DNA from: Chalciporus piperatus | Lineage: Eukaryota > Basidiomycota > Agaricomycetes > Boletales > Boletaceae | DNA length: 16,534 nt | Direction of reading: 5' to 3' | Assembly (NCBI GenBank): GCA_038093975.1 | Contig: JBBPTG010000398.1 | Coordinates: forward strand, 1-16,534 | Shown: positions 1 through 8,362 of the stretch, piece after piece | How the letters are laid out: every line of letters begins with the position of its first letter | Position numbering within the stretch: the first letter of the stretch is position 1 | Position numbers and translations under genes: made by a program | The notes under the pieces: model-generated | Database searches by the model: none | Seen by the model: only the letters and a program-made list of their open reading frames with translations | What the model was told of the DNA's origin: nothing

Positions 1-2025
1 GCTTTTGACAAGCTGAAGCAGCAATTCACTACCGCTCCGCTTTTGGCTTATCCTGACCGCTCTAAAGAAGTCAGAGTAGAAACGGACGCTAGTGATATTG
101 CAACGGGAGCTGTGCTCTCGGTTAAATGCGATGATGGCCTCTGGAGGCCTTGTGCCTTCATTTCCCATTCCTTTAGTTCTGCCGAGAAGAACTACCCGGT
201 TTATGACAAGGAGCTTTTAGCTGTCATTCGGGCTTTGCAGGAATGGAGACATTATCTAATGGGTCGAGAACATTTCGAGATTTGGACTGATCACAAGAAT
301 CTCGAATATTGGAAATCTCCCCAAACTCTGAGCCCACGTCAAGCACGCTGGAATGCGTTGCTCTCAGAGTATAATTACTCGATTATTTATAAACCGGGTG
401 CTACAAATGGAAGGGCTGATGCTTTATCTCGTCGAGAAGATCACGGAGAAGCAGATCCTGACCATAACAAAAATATTACTGTACTTCCTGCTTCTGTTTT
501 TATTAATACAGTTACTCTTTCTTCACCTATTTATGACGAAATACAAAACGAATCAGAAAAAATAAAAAATGATACGGTAGATGGCTTCGCTTTTGACGAG
601 GGGTCTATAGTATTTAAAAATGACAAAAACAAAGTTTTCGTGCCTATTTCCTTACGTACTAAATTACTTACAATCCTTCATGATTCCCCTATTGGTGGCC
701 ATGGTGGTCAAGGACGTACCTTACACTTGGTTACTCGTTATTTCTCGTGGCCTGGTGTCACAAAGGACGTTAAAACATACGTAGAACATTGTCAGACGTG
801 CGCCCTCACGAAGGGAAAGTCAACGGCACAAGCTGGCAAATTAATTCCCCTTCCGGTTCCAAAAGAACCTTGGAAGGATATATCTATAGATTTTACCACG
901 GGTTTTCCCAAATCACGTGGCTTTGACTCCATTTGCGTTATTGTAGATCGCTTCTCTAAAGAAGTTGAGTTTATTGCTTGTAAAAAGACAATTTCTTCAA
1001 AAGAACTAGCTATTCTATTTAGAGACAATGTTTGGTGTAGACATGGACTTCCCTCTTCAATTGTTTCAGATCGAGGACCGCAATTTGCATCGGAGTTTAC
1101 TTCGCAGCTTTGCACCCTTCTAGGAATAGAACAGAAGTTGTCAACCGCTTATCACCCCCAAACCGATGGCCAAACGGAGCGTATGAACCGAGAACTCCAG
1201 CAGTATCTCCGCGCTTACGTGGCTAAACGTCAAACGGAATGGGCTGATTGGTTGAAGATAGCGCAGTTCCATCACAATTCCTCCCTATCCACTGCTACTG
1301 GAACTATCCCCTTCGCTATAACAAAAAACTACTTCCCACGCATGGGATTCGAAGGCGATTCATCTCCAGCTGGTACATTCTTAGAGAAATGTGGAAAGGC
1401 ACACAAAGAAGTAGAGCAGGCACTAGAAGAAACTCAGAACCGGATGAAAGAGCAAGCGGACAAACATCGGTCCGAAGCTCCAGATTATCAAATCGGAGAT
1501 TTTGTTATGTTATCCACGGACAACCTTAAATTACCTTATCCCTCCAAAAAGATGACGCAAAACTGGATCGGACCTTATCAGATCACGAAGGTCCTTCCCA
1601 ATGCAGTCACACTAGACTTGCCCAATTCCATGCATATCCATCCCACGGTTAATGTCAAACGGGTCAAACCGGCTAAAGAACCATTGGAAGGGCAACCGGT
1701 CCGTCTTCCGGATCCGGTAATAGTCAACCAAGAAGGAGAAGAAGAGTATGAGGTGGATTACGTAGTAAAATCTCAGGTTAAACAAGGACAGTTAGAGTAC
1801 CTGGTTCATTGGAAAGGCTGGGACATATCGGACCGTACATGGGAAAAGGCAGCGCATTTGTCAAATGCACCCGAAGCTGTCAAAGCTTTTCACAAAAAGC
1901 ACCCGTCCGCCCCACGCCGCATTAACATGACCATGGGAAATTTCTCTGCCTTGTTTCAGAAATACGAAAATCTGACAGAGGTTCCTGTGCGGAAATTGCC
2001 GAATCGCCTGGAATGCGATTCCTAG
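1..2025 (+). CDS. Ty3/gypsy Pol polyprotein, C-terminal part (RNase H, integrase, chromodomain)
   Basis: The frame is open from the first base of the window, so this is the end of a longer polyprotein; no start lies here. RNase H comes first, with acidic residues in TDAS (about residue 29), YDKEL (about 71), WTDHKN (about 96) and RADALSRR (about 142). An integrase zinc-binding region with H...H...CxxC follows around residues 225-265. The integrase DDE core has its first Asp in SIDFTTGFP, the second in VSDRGPQF and the Glu in TDGQTERMN. A GPY/F-like region (WIGPYQI) comes next, then a C-terminal chromodomain with YEVDYVV and YLVHWKGW, typical of chromoviruses that target modified histone tails. 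There is no internal stop or frameshift, so the protein may be functional. The stop codon TAG at 2023-2025 abuts the polypurine tract. Confidence 0.95.
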   Translation, partial: AFDKLKQQFTTAPLLAYPDRSKEVRVETDASDIATGAVLSVKCDDGLWRPCAFISHSFSSAEKNYPVYDKELLAVIRALQEWRHYLMGREHFEIWTDHKNLEYWKSPQTLSPRQARWNALLSEYNYSIIYKPGATNGRADALSRREDHGEADPDHNKNITVLPASVFINTVTLSSPIYDEIQNESEKIKNDTVDGFAFDEGSIVFKNDKNKVFVPISLRTKLLTILHDSPIGGHGGQGRTLHLVTRYFSWPGVTKDVKTYVEHCQTCALTKGKSTAQAGKLIPLPVPKEPWKDISIDFTTGFPKSRGFDSICVIVDRFSKEVEFIACKKTISSKELAILFRDNVWCRHGLPSSIVSDRGPQFASEFTSQLCTLLGIEQKLSTAYHPQTDGQTERMNRELQQYLRAYVAKRQTEWADWLKIAQFHHNSSLSTATGTIPFAITKNYFPRMGFEGDSSPAGTFLEKCGKAHKEVEQALEETQNRMKEQADKHRSEAPDYQIGDFVMLSTDNLKLPYPSKKMTQNWIGPYQITKVLPNAVTLDLPNSMHIHPTVNVKRVKPAKEPLEGQPVRLPDPVIVNQEGEEEYEVDYVVKSQVKQGQLEYLVHWKGWDISDRTWEKAAHLSNAPEAVKAFHKKHPSAPRRINMTMGNFSALFQKYENLTEVPVRKLPNRLECDS

Positions 2026-2036
2026 AGAGGGGATAG
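2024..2036 (+). other. Polypurine tract of the gypsy element
   Basis: The purine-rich run AGAGAGGGGATAG lies directly before the TG that opens the LTR. It overlaps the pol stop codon. This is the expected place for the primer of plus-strand DNA synthesis during reverse transcription. The single T in the run is a small deviation from a pure purine tract. Confidence 0.75.
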
Positions 2037-2182
2037 TGTTATAGTATTTAAAAACTTTTCAAACTTTTGCCTACAACGGTATTCGAACTCTGGACTTTGT
2101 CTACAACTTAGGGGTCAAGCCGGATTCATCTTAATCCGCTCCGGTAGTCCCTGTAGCATTACATAAACTATTACATAATCAG

Positions 2183-2216
2183 GTCACGTGACAAAGGTCC
2201 AGACTTAGATGAGTCA
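2183..2216 (+). promoter_or_regulatory. LTR motifs: CACGTG palindrome and GCN4-like site
   Basis: GTCACGTGAC at 2183-2192 is a perfect 10-bp palindrome with an E-box core. TGAGTCA at 2210-2216 is an exact GCN4/AP-1-type bZIP site. A second such site in the other orientation, TGACTCA, is at 2475-2481 near the LTR end. Binding in this organism is inferred only from the motifs. Confidence 0.4.
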
Positions 2217-2346
2217 GCAATGATGTCATGGCCTAGACCCTAATCCGTGCCTGGTACCTTTTCTTATCATCGTACCATTTACCTTATTTATCTTTCCCTT
2301 TGTGTTTTCCTTATTCGGCTGTTGGTCTGTGCGCACTTCTCAATAG

Positions 2347-2354
2347 TATATAAG
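2347..2354 (+). promoter_or_regulatory. TATA box of the LTR promoter
   Basis: TATATAAG lies about 140 bp before the LTR end, a usual position for an LTR core promoter. In a 3' LTR, transcription starting just downstream would run into the DUF6532-like gene whose ATG is at 2517. Confidence 0.6.
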
Positions 2355-2516
2355 TAGCCCTGTACTTATCACAGACCCCAGTCTAATCCATTTGTTGCTT
2401 CACCGCAATTAAGTTTTAGTACTCAGCATACTCCTTCGCAAGGCCTAGTGTTGCCTTAAGTCCCTGCCGTGTTGTGACTCAGTCATAACACTCTACAACA
2501 TACACTTACCAACAAC

Positions 2517-4236
2517 ATGGCAGGCCCTCAGACTAGAAAAGAGACCCGTGGCAAGAAACGCCCCGCTAGCCCTTCACTTTCCCCTCCCCCTCCTGCGCAG
2601 CCTTCTAAACGTCAGAGAGGTAAACGACACGACTCACCGAGCCCACTGAGTCCCGCAGAGGCCAAGGCTGTGAAAAAACTGGAGCAGAAAGAGAAAGCGG
2701 CAGCAGCAGCTGCATTACTAGAGGAGGAAAAACGAGGTAAGTATCCATGTACGATACAAATACATGCTCATCATGCCGGCCAGCTACTCGCAAGAGGGTG
2801 GCACGGCTTCTCGCTCAAGAGGAAGCTGAGACCAGCCAAGAGGACGCTGACGGTGAGGACGCACAATCATCCCCCCGTGTCAAACAGCGCAGAAAGGCCC
2901 GGGGAGAGGTTTCTCTCTCTCTTCTTGATGCGCTACTTGGTGATGGCGATGATTTGGAGGTGGGCGAGAAAGATACGGAGGAAGGCGAAGTTGATGAAGA
3001 CGCTGACGCCGGAGAGCATGGACATGGGCATGATACACAGGACAATGCCCAAGTCAACGCTGGGGATGCCAATGAAGGTGCAAAAGCACCATCTCCAGCC
3101 CAGGCGACGGTGAAGGCGAATGACGAGGTATTTGTTTTTTCTTAGCTCCACAAACATACTGACTTGAACCTCACTCAGATTATTCGAGGGCCGCAAGAAG
3201 ACGATGAAAAGAAAAATGATACCACATCAAAAGGCGTCCCAGTATCCAAGGGACAGAAGGTCAAACTTTCAGAAGGAGGAGATCTGTTGGAAGGCATTGG
3301 TCCTGGGGAGCAAAAAAGACTCGACGCTCTCCACCTTTTTCAAGGGTATGGAGACCAACACACAACTGAAGATGCAACTCATAGACTATGTAAGCATCAA
3401 TATGACCGTCTATTCTGTACTAACAAACTACATGGCGCCATATAAATAGGTTTGGGGAGGAGCTACCCAGCTCCGTGGTGAGCTCGTTGCCAAAGCACGA
3501 CTCGCCGTTCCTCATGCATATGGTCTCCCCGGGGATTTGAAGGGGGAAGAGTTGTTGTTGGCGGTCAGATGGTTGGTCGACCAAGGGAAAATGTTGCACG
3601 GCGGGTTGAATATCAAGGTAAGTGACATTTACCGGCAATACCTGGTCATTCTGAAAAAGTGTGAAGGAACGCACCTGTGAAGGTGACCCATGGAGCCATC
3701 CGATTTTCCCCCAACTCATCAAGGCTCAGTGGTGGGGACAACGAGGCCAGGGTACGCTTTTAGGCACCGGGTCCACCAATCCTTACCTCAATGCTCCCAT
3801 CCCTCAACTGGCCTTGGTCACCACTGCCGTATGTGTTGCTCATCCTACCATTCACACAACTGATGTAATACATTGTTTATCAGATCGAATGTGTTCTTTC
3901 TGGCTTGAGCAATGGCACTGTGATGGACTTCAACGATTCTGTGTTCCGCCCAAGGTATATAAACGTACACACTCTCAGGCTTGACTGAATGGTTTCATTA
4001 GATTCGAGTATTACCTTGAGATGCTGAAACAGTTTAATGCAAAATGTCCCAACTATCTGGCCAACGTGGTTCAAAAGAAAATCCAGGAACATACCGGGTA
4101 AGTGATATTCTTTGTCAAAATTGTCAAACTGACGACGTCCATCATGATTAGTTTCCAAGAGGCGAAAGCTGCTACATTCACATTTGATTTCCAGGCACTG
4201 GAGGACAAGGCCAATCCACAAGGCCAAGTAGAGTAG
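2517..4236 (+). CDS. DUF6532-like protein, left copy, eight exons
   Basis: Proposed exons are 2517-2736, 2784-3127, 3179-3389, 3450-3617, 3667-3828, 3884-3954, 4002-4097 and 4152-4236, all GT-AG. The N-terminal third is low complexity: Pro/Ser and Lys/Arg rich, an Ala-rich coiled-coil-like stretch, then Asp/Glu rich. The C-terminal half has a pattern resembling the agaricomycete DUF6532 family: GELVAKARLAV...YGL, SHPIFPQLI, PQLALVTTA and a late FEYYLEML segment. Its function is unknown. Exons 4-8 join cleanly in frame. The end of exon 3 (from about 3330, STFFKGMETN) reads in a different frame from the exon 2/exon 3 junction at the best acceptor (3178), so there is either a frameshift near 3320-3335 or a weaker acceptor (3188 or 3197). 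The right copy shares this. The ATG lies 26 bp after a gypsy LTR, so the native promoter has been displaced. Confidence 0.65.
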
Positions 4237-4556
4237 CGTACATATATTGTTGAGGCCGCCATTGAAATAAATTGACATTTTAATGTCTATCACTTTGTAA
4301 ACAAATCTGACTAAAGAGTGAACAATGGCATAAAATGGAAAAGCTAGTGAGGGTCTAAGGGCTTTGCAATAGTAACACAAAGGACCTATATGAACTGCCA
4401 GCCTAGCTTTATATCTTCCTTTTGATGAAAATTGGTTCAATAATGACGCCCTTTATAAGGGGACTTGTTGCTTTTGGCCATTTGGGACATTTGTGCAGAA
4501 AAGGGTCAAAAACCATAAAAAAGATACATAAGGCATAAAATTTCAACAAAGGGCTC

Positions 4557-4584
4557 ACTATGGTATAGGGGTATTTTCCTGATG
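4557..4584 (+). repeat. 28-bp terminal motif at the inner end of the left arm
   Basis: The sequence runs from ACTATGGTATAG to TTTTCCTGATG. It recurs as a diverged direct copy at 9942-9969 (24 of 28 identical without gaps), at the 3' edge of a Plavaka-like transposase remnant, and as the inverted copy at 10706-10733 in the right arm. In all three places homology to the neighbouring sequence ends at or within about 3 bp of it, as expected for a transposon end. Confidence 0.6.
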
Positions 4585-4587
4585 CAG

Positions 4588-5160
4588 GGGATGACGAGAC
4601 ATGTCGAAACACGTCAGTCGAGGGCCGGGAGAAATGGTCATTGAAGGCATGCGAGCGGCCAATGCAGGGAGTCGAAGGAAAGCATCAGCACCACACAGCG
4701 AGCGATGGGGACGTACCGAGCAACCTCGAACTCAAACGAGCGAACACAACAACGAGAAAACGGCGAGCACATGGTGCAACTGCACTGACGCACGGACGGA
4801 CCCGTGCGACTGTACAGTCGCATCACAAGCTCGCGATGTTGATCAGGTATGTCGAGAGACGGAAATGGCATCGACGGTCACGACATCTTGGATACCCGCC
4901 ACCCCATTTATTCACCTGCTCGCACGAACGGGAACTAGAACGTGAACTGAGGCACGTTCGTCTGCAGTCTCCAGATTTTCTGTGGGTTACTGACGACTCT
5001 CATGTAAGAAATATGCCAACAACATTCGGGCGTTCTTTTGCAAGCAAGCCAGTTATTTTTTGACATTTTGACATCACCATGTCATTCTATATTCTATATC
5101 CATGTCTATATGGTAAATACATGCATCACCTGTCATATAGCACACTCCTAGACATGTTGT
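4588..5160. other. Anonymous segment, no gene recognised
   Basis: From 4588 to about 5060 the sequence is GC-balanced and a plus-strand frame stays open from 4641 to 5063 (140 codons, Arg/His rich). It matches no family I know, and splice-like GT sites inside it (4848, 4999) leave open that it is an exon remnant. An 18-bp perfect palindrome is at 4805-4822. From about 5060 the sequence becomes AT-rich and non-coding. Confidence 0.5.
4805..4822. repeat. 18-bp perfect palindrome
   Basis: TGCGACTGTACAGTCGCA equals its own reverse complement with no spacer. No role is evident; it could be a dimeric protein site or a relic of a repeat junction. Confidence 0.8.
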
Positions 5161-5800
5161 GGAAGCCACAATGTTGAATTTTCCATATGTCAGGCAATGT
5201 CTCCTAAGTTCTCACTCTCTTTCCCACGCATTTTTGATGTTTGTTTCACATCTCCCTGCTTCAATTCTGGGTGGATAAGGTCAGGAAGGTGAGGGGGGAT
5301 GGGGTACAATATATATCATGAGCACCTGTAGTCAGATTTAATATATATGTCATGGATCCTTTTGTATACCCCTATCAGTCAAAAGGTGAAAAATGCGCCC
5401 TACCATGCTCTGGAAATGCTCCAGGAGGGGGAGACATGGTCGACTGAAGGGAAATAGTGCTAGGATGACTGCACAGACCGCTCTGACACACCCCAGCCAT
5501 CAGGAGAGCCTGCCAGAGCCAAAAGGGGGTCAGGGGGTGACTGTACTGTATCAAATCTGGCTTTGCTCCTTGACTTCTGGGCTGCTGATATGATGTACAT
5601 ACATATGAACCCTTGTTGGGGATGTAGCTTCCAGGCCCTCAGGTTGAATATGTCAAAAATGCGGTTATGTTTTCTGTTTTCTCACTATTTAATCAGATTT
5701 GTCATACAGAAACATTCAGGGGACTTCCTGATGACCCAGAAGGGTGGGGGGGACTTGTATACATCTATTCCACATGTTGGAATACCATCAGCATCATTGT
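5161..5800. repeat. Degenerate tandem repeat, unit 1 (about 640 bp)
   Basis: Landmarks here recur 639-640 bp later in the same order: GGAAGCC at 5161, the GGGTACAATATATA region, GTGAAAAATGCGCCCT with CATGCTCTG, CCAGAGCCAAAAGGGGGTCA, TACATACATATGAA, and TGTCAAAAA followed by a T-rich stretch. The last 100 bp of the unit show no clear counterpart. No coding frame is credible. It resembles a decayed non-coding repeat of unknown class. Confidence 0.75.
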
Positions 5801-6335
5801 GGAAGCCAGGGTGGTGTATATGACACTTGTTGCAGCCAGTCTCCTATGTTTTCAGCCCCTTTCCCACGCTTTTTTATGCATGTTGATTCATTCATTGCTG
5901 CTTCAATTCTGCATGGGGAGTCTCAGGATTGTAGGGGATCATTGGGTACAATATATACTCCATGTCCATATAGCCATCTCCCTGTAAATATGTCTGGATC
6001 AATGTATACCTCTATCTACCAAAAGTGAAAAATGCGCCCTGCCATGCTCTGAGCAGGATTGGGAAGGGCTAGGATTGATAGAACCCAAGCCTATGATGTG
6101 TTTGATGAAGCCCCAACCCTACAAAACCATTCCTGACAGCAGCAAACCCTGCCAGAGCCAAAAGGGGGTCAGGGGGAGAATGTGCTGTATCTTTGCCAGC
6201 TTGCCACCCAGCCCCTTGGGCTTTTGATATGTTCTACATACATATGAAGAGTGCCTGGGCATGTACTTTGCAAGGCCATATGTCAAATATGTCAAAAAAG
6301 CGAATATGTTTTTGTTTTTCACCCCTATTTTGATA
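5801..6335. repeat. Degenerate tandem repeat, unit 2
   Basis: This is the second unit of the 640-bp duplication. It begins with GGAAGCC at 5801 and carries the same ordered landmarks, including the near-identical GTGAAAAATGCGCCCT around 6025 and CCAGAGCCAAAAGGGGGTCA around 6152. Many substitutions and small indels separate the units, so the duplication is much older than the inverted repeat. Nothing in it looks coding. Confidence 0.75.
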
Positions 6336-6812
6336 GCACCATTCAATTGGACTGCAGAGCATCTATTACATAAGGAAAACAATGTATTATGATATATATA
6401 CTATATACACAACCCCCTGGGTACAGGGACAGCATGGGAGAGCAGCTGTATTGATTTGATTGTGGTGACAACATATCTTTGGGAGATATCCCAAAATGGA
6501 TGCAAAGAAGCAGTGGTGGTGACATTTAATTGTACCTGACCGCTTCTGGGCTGCTTATGTAATCATCATTGAAGCGGCCTACCCCTATGCTCTCCTGTGC
6601 CTGCTCATGTGACCCAAAGAATTTCACTGCCAGCTTATGTAATTAAAAAAGCGGCTGTACAGGCTGCCTATAGCTGGCTACCTAAACGGCCATTGGCCAT
6701 TGCCAGGACATCTGTCAACACGTCCACTGGACATTACCATGAAAGTATGGCCAAAGTTTACAACAACGGCTGGGGTGTGAACGATTGACGATCCTTGCTT
6801 CGATTCCATTAG
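6336..6812. other. AT-rich stretch without a recognised gene
   Basis: No family is recognisable. The last 40 bp before 6813 (a branch-like ATTGAC followed by a pyrimidine-rich tract and CATTAG) look like the 3' end of an intron feeding the RING gene. An upstream 5' exon may therefore lie here, but its donor could not be fixed (candidates near 6745 and 6774). Confidence 0.4.
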
Positions 6813-6884
6813 CCGGATGAGATGTTCGATGACTCGTACGAGGCTTTGTTGTCGCTGTCGACCATGTTGGGCGAAGCTCAGTCA

Positions 6885-6892
6885 AAGGCGAC
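6885..6892. repeat. Left target-site duplication, AAGGCGAC
   Basis: This 8-bp sequence is repeated exactly at 7603-7610, directly flanking the inverted termini of the inserted element. Eight bases is the duplication length made by hAT transposases. Confidence 0.9.
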
Positions 6893-7602
6893 TAGTGTTT
6901 CGAAGTCCAGTTGGCAACTGGTACGAAGACTGGCAACTGGACTGGACCGCAACTGATCACAACTGGACTGCAGTTGCCGGTTGCCGGCATTTAAGATCAA
7001 AAGACTGCAGTTGCAACCGAAAAAAAGACCAGTTGCAACCGGTCGCAACCGATGCACAGCCACCCCCTATGTATTACACTATTTTCCCTGATTTTTCCGG
7101 ATTTTTCCTGATTTTTCTGGACCTTTATGGATGTTATTTGAGTTTTTTGATGAATATTGACGTTAGCCAATGACAATATTGATTAACATGTCATAGAATT
7201 CATTCAATCATGTATATACACTCTCTGAGTTACATGTTTATCTATATTTCATTAGTCTGTGTTGAGAATTGAGTCTCTGATTGGTCTTGACTTCGCATGT
7301 AACTTGATAATATCTGATGTATCACTACAAAAAACATGCTGTTTTGAAATGCTCATATCTCTGTGGCGTGTGAACCGTTTCGCTTGACCCAGGAACCGAT
7401 TTATATCCAGGAACCGGTACTATTTTTAATCTCTCCCACGCTAAGCAAAAAACCGGTTGCAACTGGTTGCAACCGCCAAAAGACCGGTTTTTATTGGTTT
7501 TGGTCCAGTCTTTTTGAATTAATTAATTAAAAAAACCGGTCTCGGTCCGGTCGCCTTCCTAATAAGGAAAAAAACCGGACCGGACCGGACTTTAAAACAC
7601 TA
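6893..7602. mobile_element. Non-autonomous hAT-type element, 710 bp
   Basis: The termini are TAGTGTTTCGAAGTCCAG on the left and, read inward on the opposite strand, TAGTGTTTTAAAGTCCGG on the right (15 of 18 identical). They are flanked by the exact 8-bp duplication AAGGCGAC. This combination defines hAT-superfamily elements. There is no transposase frame inside, so mobilisation would have needed an enzyme made elsewhere. Subterminal regions (6905-7050 and 7445-7590) are full of short GGTTGCAACC/CAACTGG and ACCGGT/GGACC motifs on both strands, probably transposase binding sites. The centre (7075-7440) is AT-rich with a short GATTTTTCC tandem at about 7089-7118. It interrupts a RING-H2 gene. 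Confidence 0.9.
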
Positions 7603-7610
7603 AAGGCGAC
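7603..7610. repeat. Right target-site duplication, AAGGCGAC
   Basis: This is an exact copy of 6885-6892, immediately after the right terminus of the hAT-type element and within the RING gene reading frame. Confidence 0.9.
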
Positions 7611-8094
7611 ACCCAAGGACACGATCTCCTCGCTTCCTACTGGGACGTTCAAAGAATGGAAGACCGAGGACAGCGAGACAAGGTGTCCTATCTGTTTGGA
7701 TGACATGAGTAACAAACATTACTTTCTCCTCGGCATGTCGGTTGATGATCATATCCTTGGCTAGTATGAACCTTCGGCTGTTGTCACGAAGCTTTTGGAA
7801 TGCCCGCACTGGCTGCACAAGGATTGTCTGGAAGTAAGTGTCGTCGAACCCGGTTTTACTCGTCCTTTAACAACATTTGTCTCTCAGCAATGGTTGAGGA
7901 CAGCGAATATGTGTCCTGTTTGTCGCGAAAAAGTGAGGGCGTCTCCTAAACCCGTGCCTGCTCAAAGACGTCCGTTCAACCTCCAGGAGACGAACCATGG
8001 TGCGAGCGGTCCCACCTCTGGTAGTGGTCCGAGTGTTCGGCGCACACCAACCCACCTCAGTCACCACTTTTCGGCGGCAATAGAGGGTCATTGA

Positions 8095-8362
8095 GACCCA
8101 TTTCCATTGTAGGCAACAAATGGTCTCTTTGATGGCACATCACGGAGGTCTAAATATAGCACGTGAATCTGTCCGTTTGGGCCCTCGCCTTGCCTCCAGC
8201 GGCGCCTCAATAGCAGTACCTTCGAACTGCATCTGCGGTCCTTTGTGCGTCCTCGTTCTGCATTTTTAGCAGGCCCAATGTGGATGTTTTGAACATGAGA
8301 TATGTCTTTTTGTGGTGTCACCACCACCACATTCCGCACCTCTTCCTGCTGGCCACAACACC
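8095..8362. other. Spacer between RING and KDZ genes
   Basis: These 268 bp follow the RING stop codon and precede the KDZ ATG. The segment presumably holds the RING 3' end and the KDZ promoter, but no TATA box or other clear signal stands out. Confidence 0.4.

Larger units (their letters stand above)
1..2490 (+). mobile_element. Ty3/gypsy LTR retrotransposon (chromovirus type), 3' part
   Basis: This is the 3' portion of an LTR retrotransposon whose 5' LTR, gag, protease and most of the reverse transcriptase lie left of the window. The order RNase H, integrase, chromodomain, polypurine tract and LTR is that of chromodomain-bearing Ty3/gypsy elements. The reading frame is open throughout and the LTR has matched termini (TGTTAT and ATAACA), so the element looks young. 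It ends 26 bp before the start codon of the left DUF6532-like gene and is on the same strand. The first five bases after it, CTCTA, are the candidate target-site duplication, but the matching 5' side is outside the window. Confidence 0.93.
2037..2490 (+). repeat. 3' LTR of the gypsy element, 454 bp
   Basis: The LTR opens with TGTTATAG just after the polypurine tract and closes with CATAACA, giving a 6-bp inverted terminal repeat TGTTAT/ATAACA. Both ends were set independently: the left end by the polypurine tract, and the right end because the near-identical inverted copy of the downstream sequence stops matching exactly at 2490/2491. It holds a TATA box, an E-box palindrome and two GCN4/AP-1-like sites. 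It sits immediately upstream of the left DUF6532-like gene and could therefore drive it. Confidence 0.9.
2491..4587 (+). repeat. Left arm of a 2,097-bp inverted repeat
   Basis: Every base here pairs with the reverse complement of 10703-12799 under a constant relation (the two coordinates sum to 15290), so there is no net insertion or deletion between arms. Three substitutions were found: 2629 (A; the right arm has C at 12661, reading G on the gene strand), 2771 (T against C) and 3596 (G against C). The outer end stops at the gypsy LTR; the inner end stops in anonymous sequence. The arm carries a complete DUF6532-like gene plus about 350 bp of downstream sequence. Confidence 0.97.
6813..8094 (+). 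pseudogene. RING-H2 finger protein gene, disrupted by a hAT-type element
   Basis: Coding pieces are 6813-6892, 7611-7704 (after the element and its target duplication), 7765-7833 and 7888-8094. The pieces on the two sides of the element continue in one reading frame when element and duplicate are left out. The protein has a conserved-looking N-terminal segment (DDSYEALLSL...), then a C3H2C3 RING: CPIC, then CPHWLHKDC, then CPVC, with QWL before the last pair. This architecture is expected of an E3 ubiquitin ligase; its targets are unknown. The first intron (7705-7764) begins ATGAGT where GTGAGT is expected, while its acceptor and phase are fine, so the donor looks mutated. The second intron (7834-7887) is normal. 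The C-terminal tail is basic and low complexity. The 5' start is unresolved; 6822 is the first in-frame ATG. It is probably non-functional. Confidence 0.8.

Noticed and set aside
2036..2490. LTR start one base earlier, at G2036
   Set aside because: TG...CA termini with the matching TGTTAT/ATAACA inverted repeat place the start at 2037.
3880..4440. A 186-codon open frame on the minus strand of the left arm (and its mirror at 10850-11410, plus strand)
   Set aside because: It lies antisense to four exons and three well-defined introns of the DUF6532-like gene, and its protein resembles nothing known. The opposite strand explains the sequence better.
4641..5063. A 140-codon open frame considered as a gene
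   Set aside because: There is no recognisable domain, it is rich in Arg/His as expected of chance frames in this composition, and it has no promoter or clear splice structure. It is mentioned only as part of the anonymous segment.
7075..7130. Short GATTTTTCC tandem considered as a satellite or CRISPR-like array
   Set aside because: There are only about three imperfect copies within a non-autonomous DNA transposon in a eukaryotic sequence, so it is simple low-complexity sequence.
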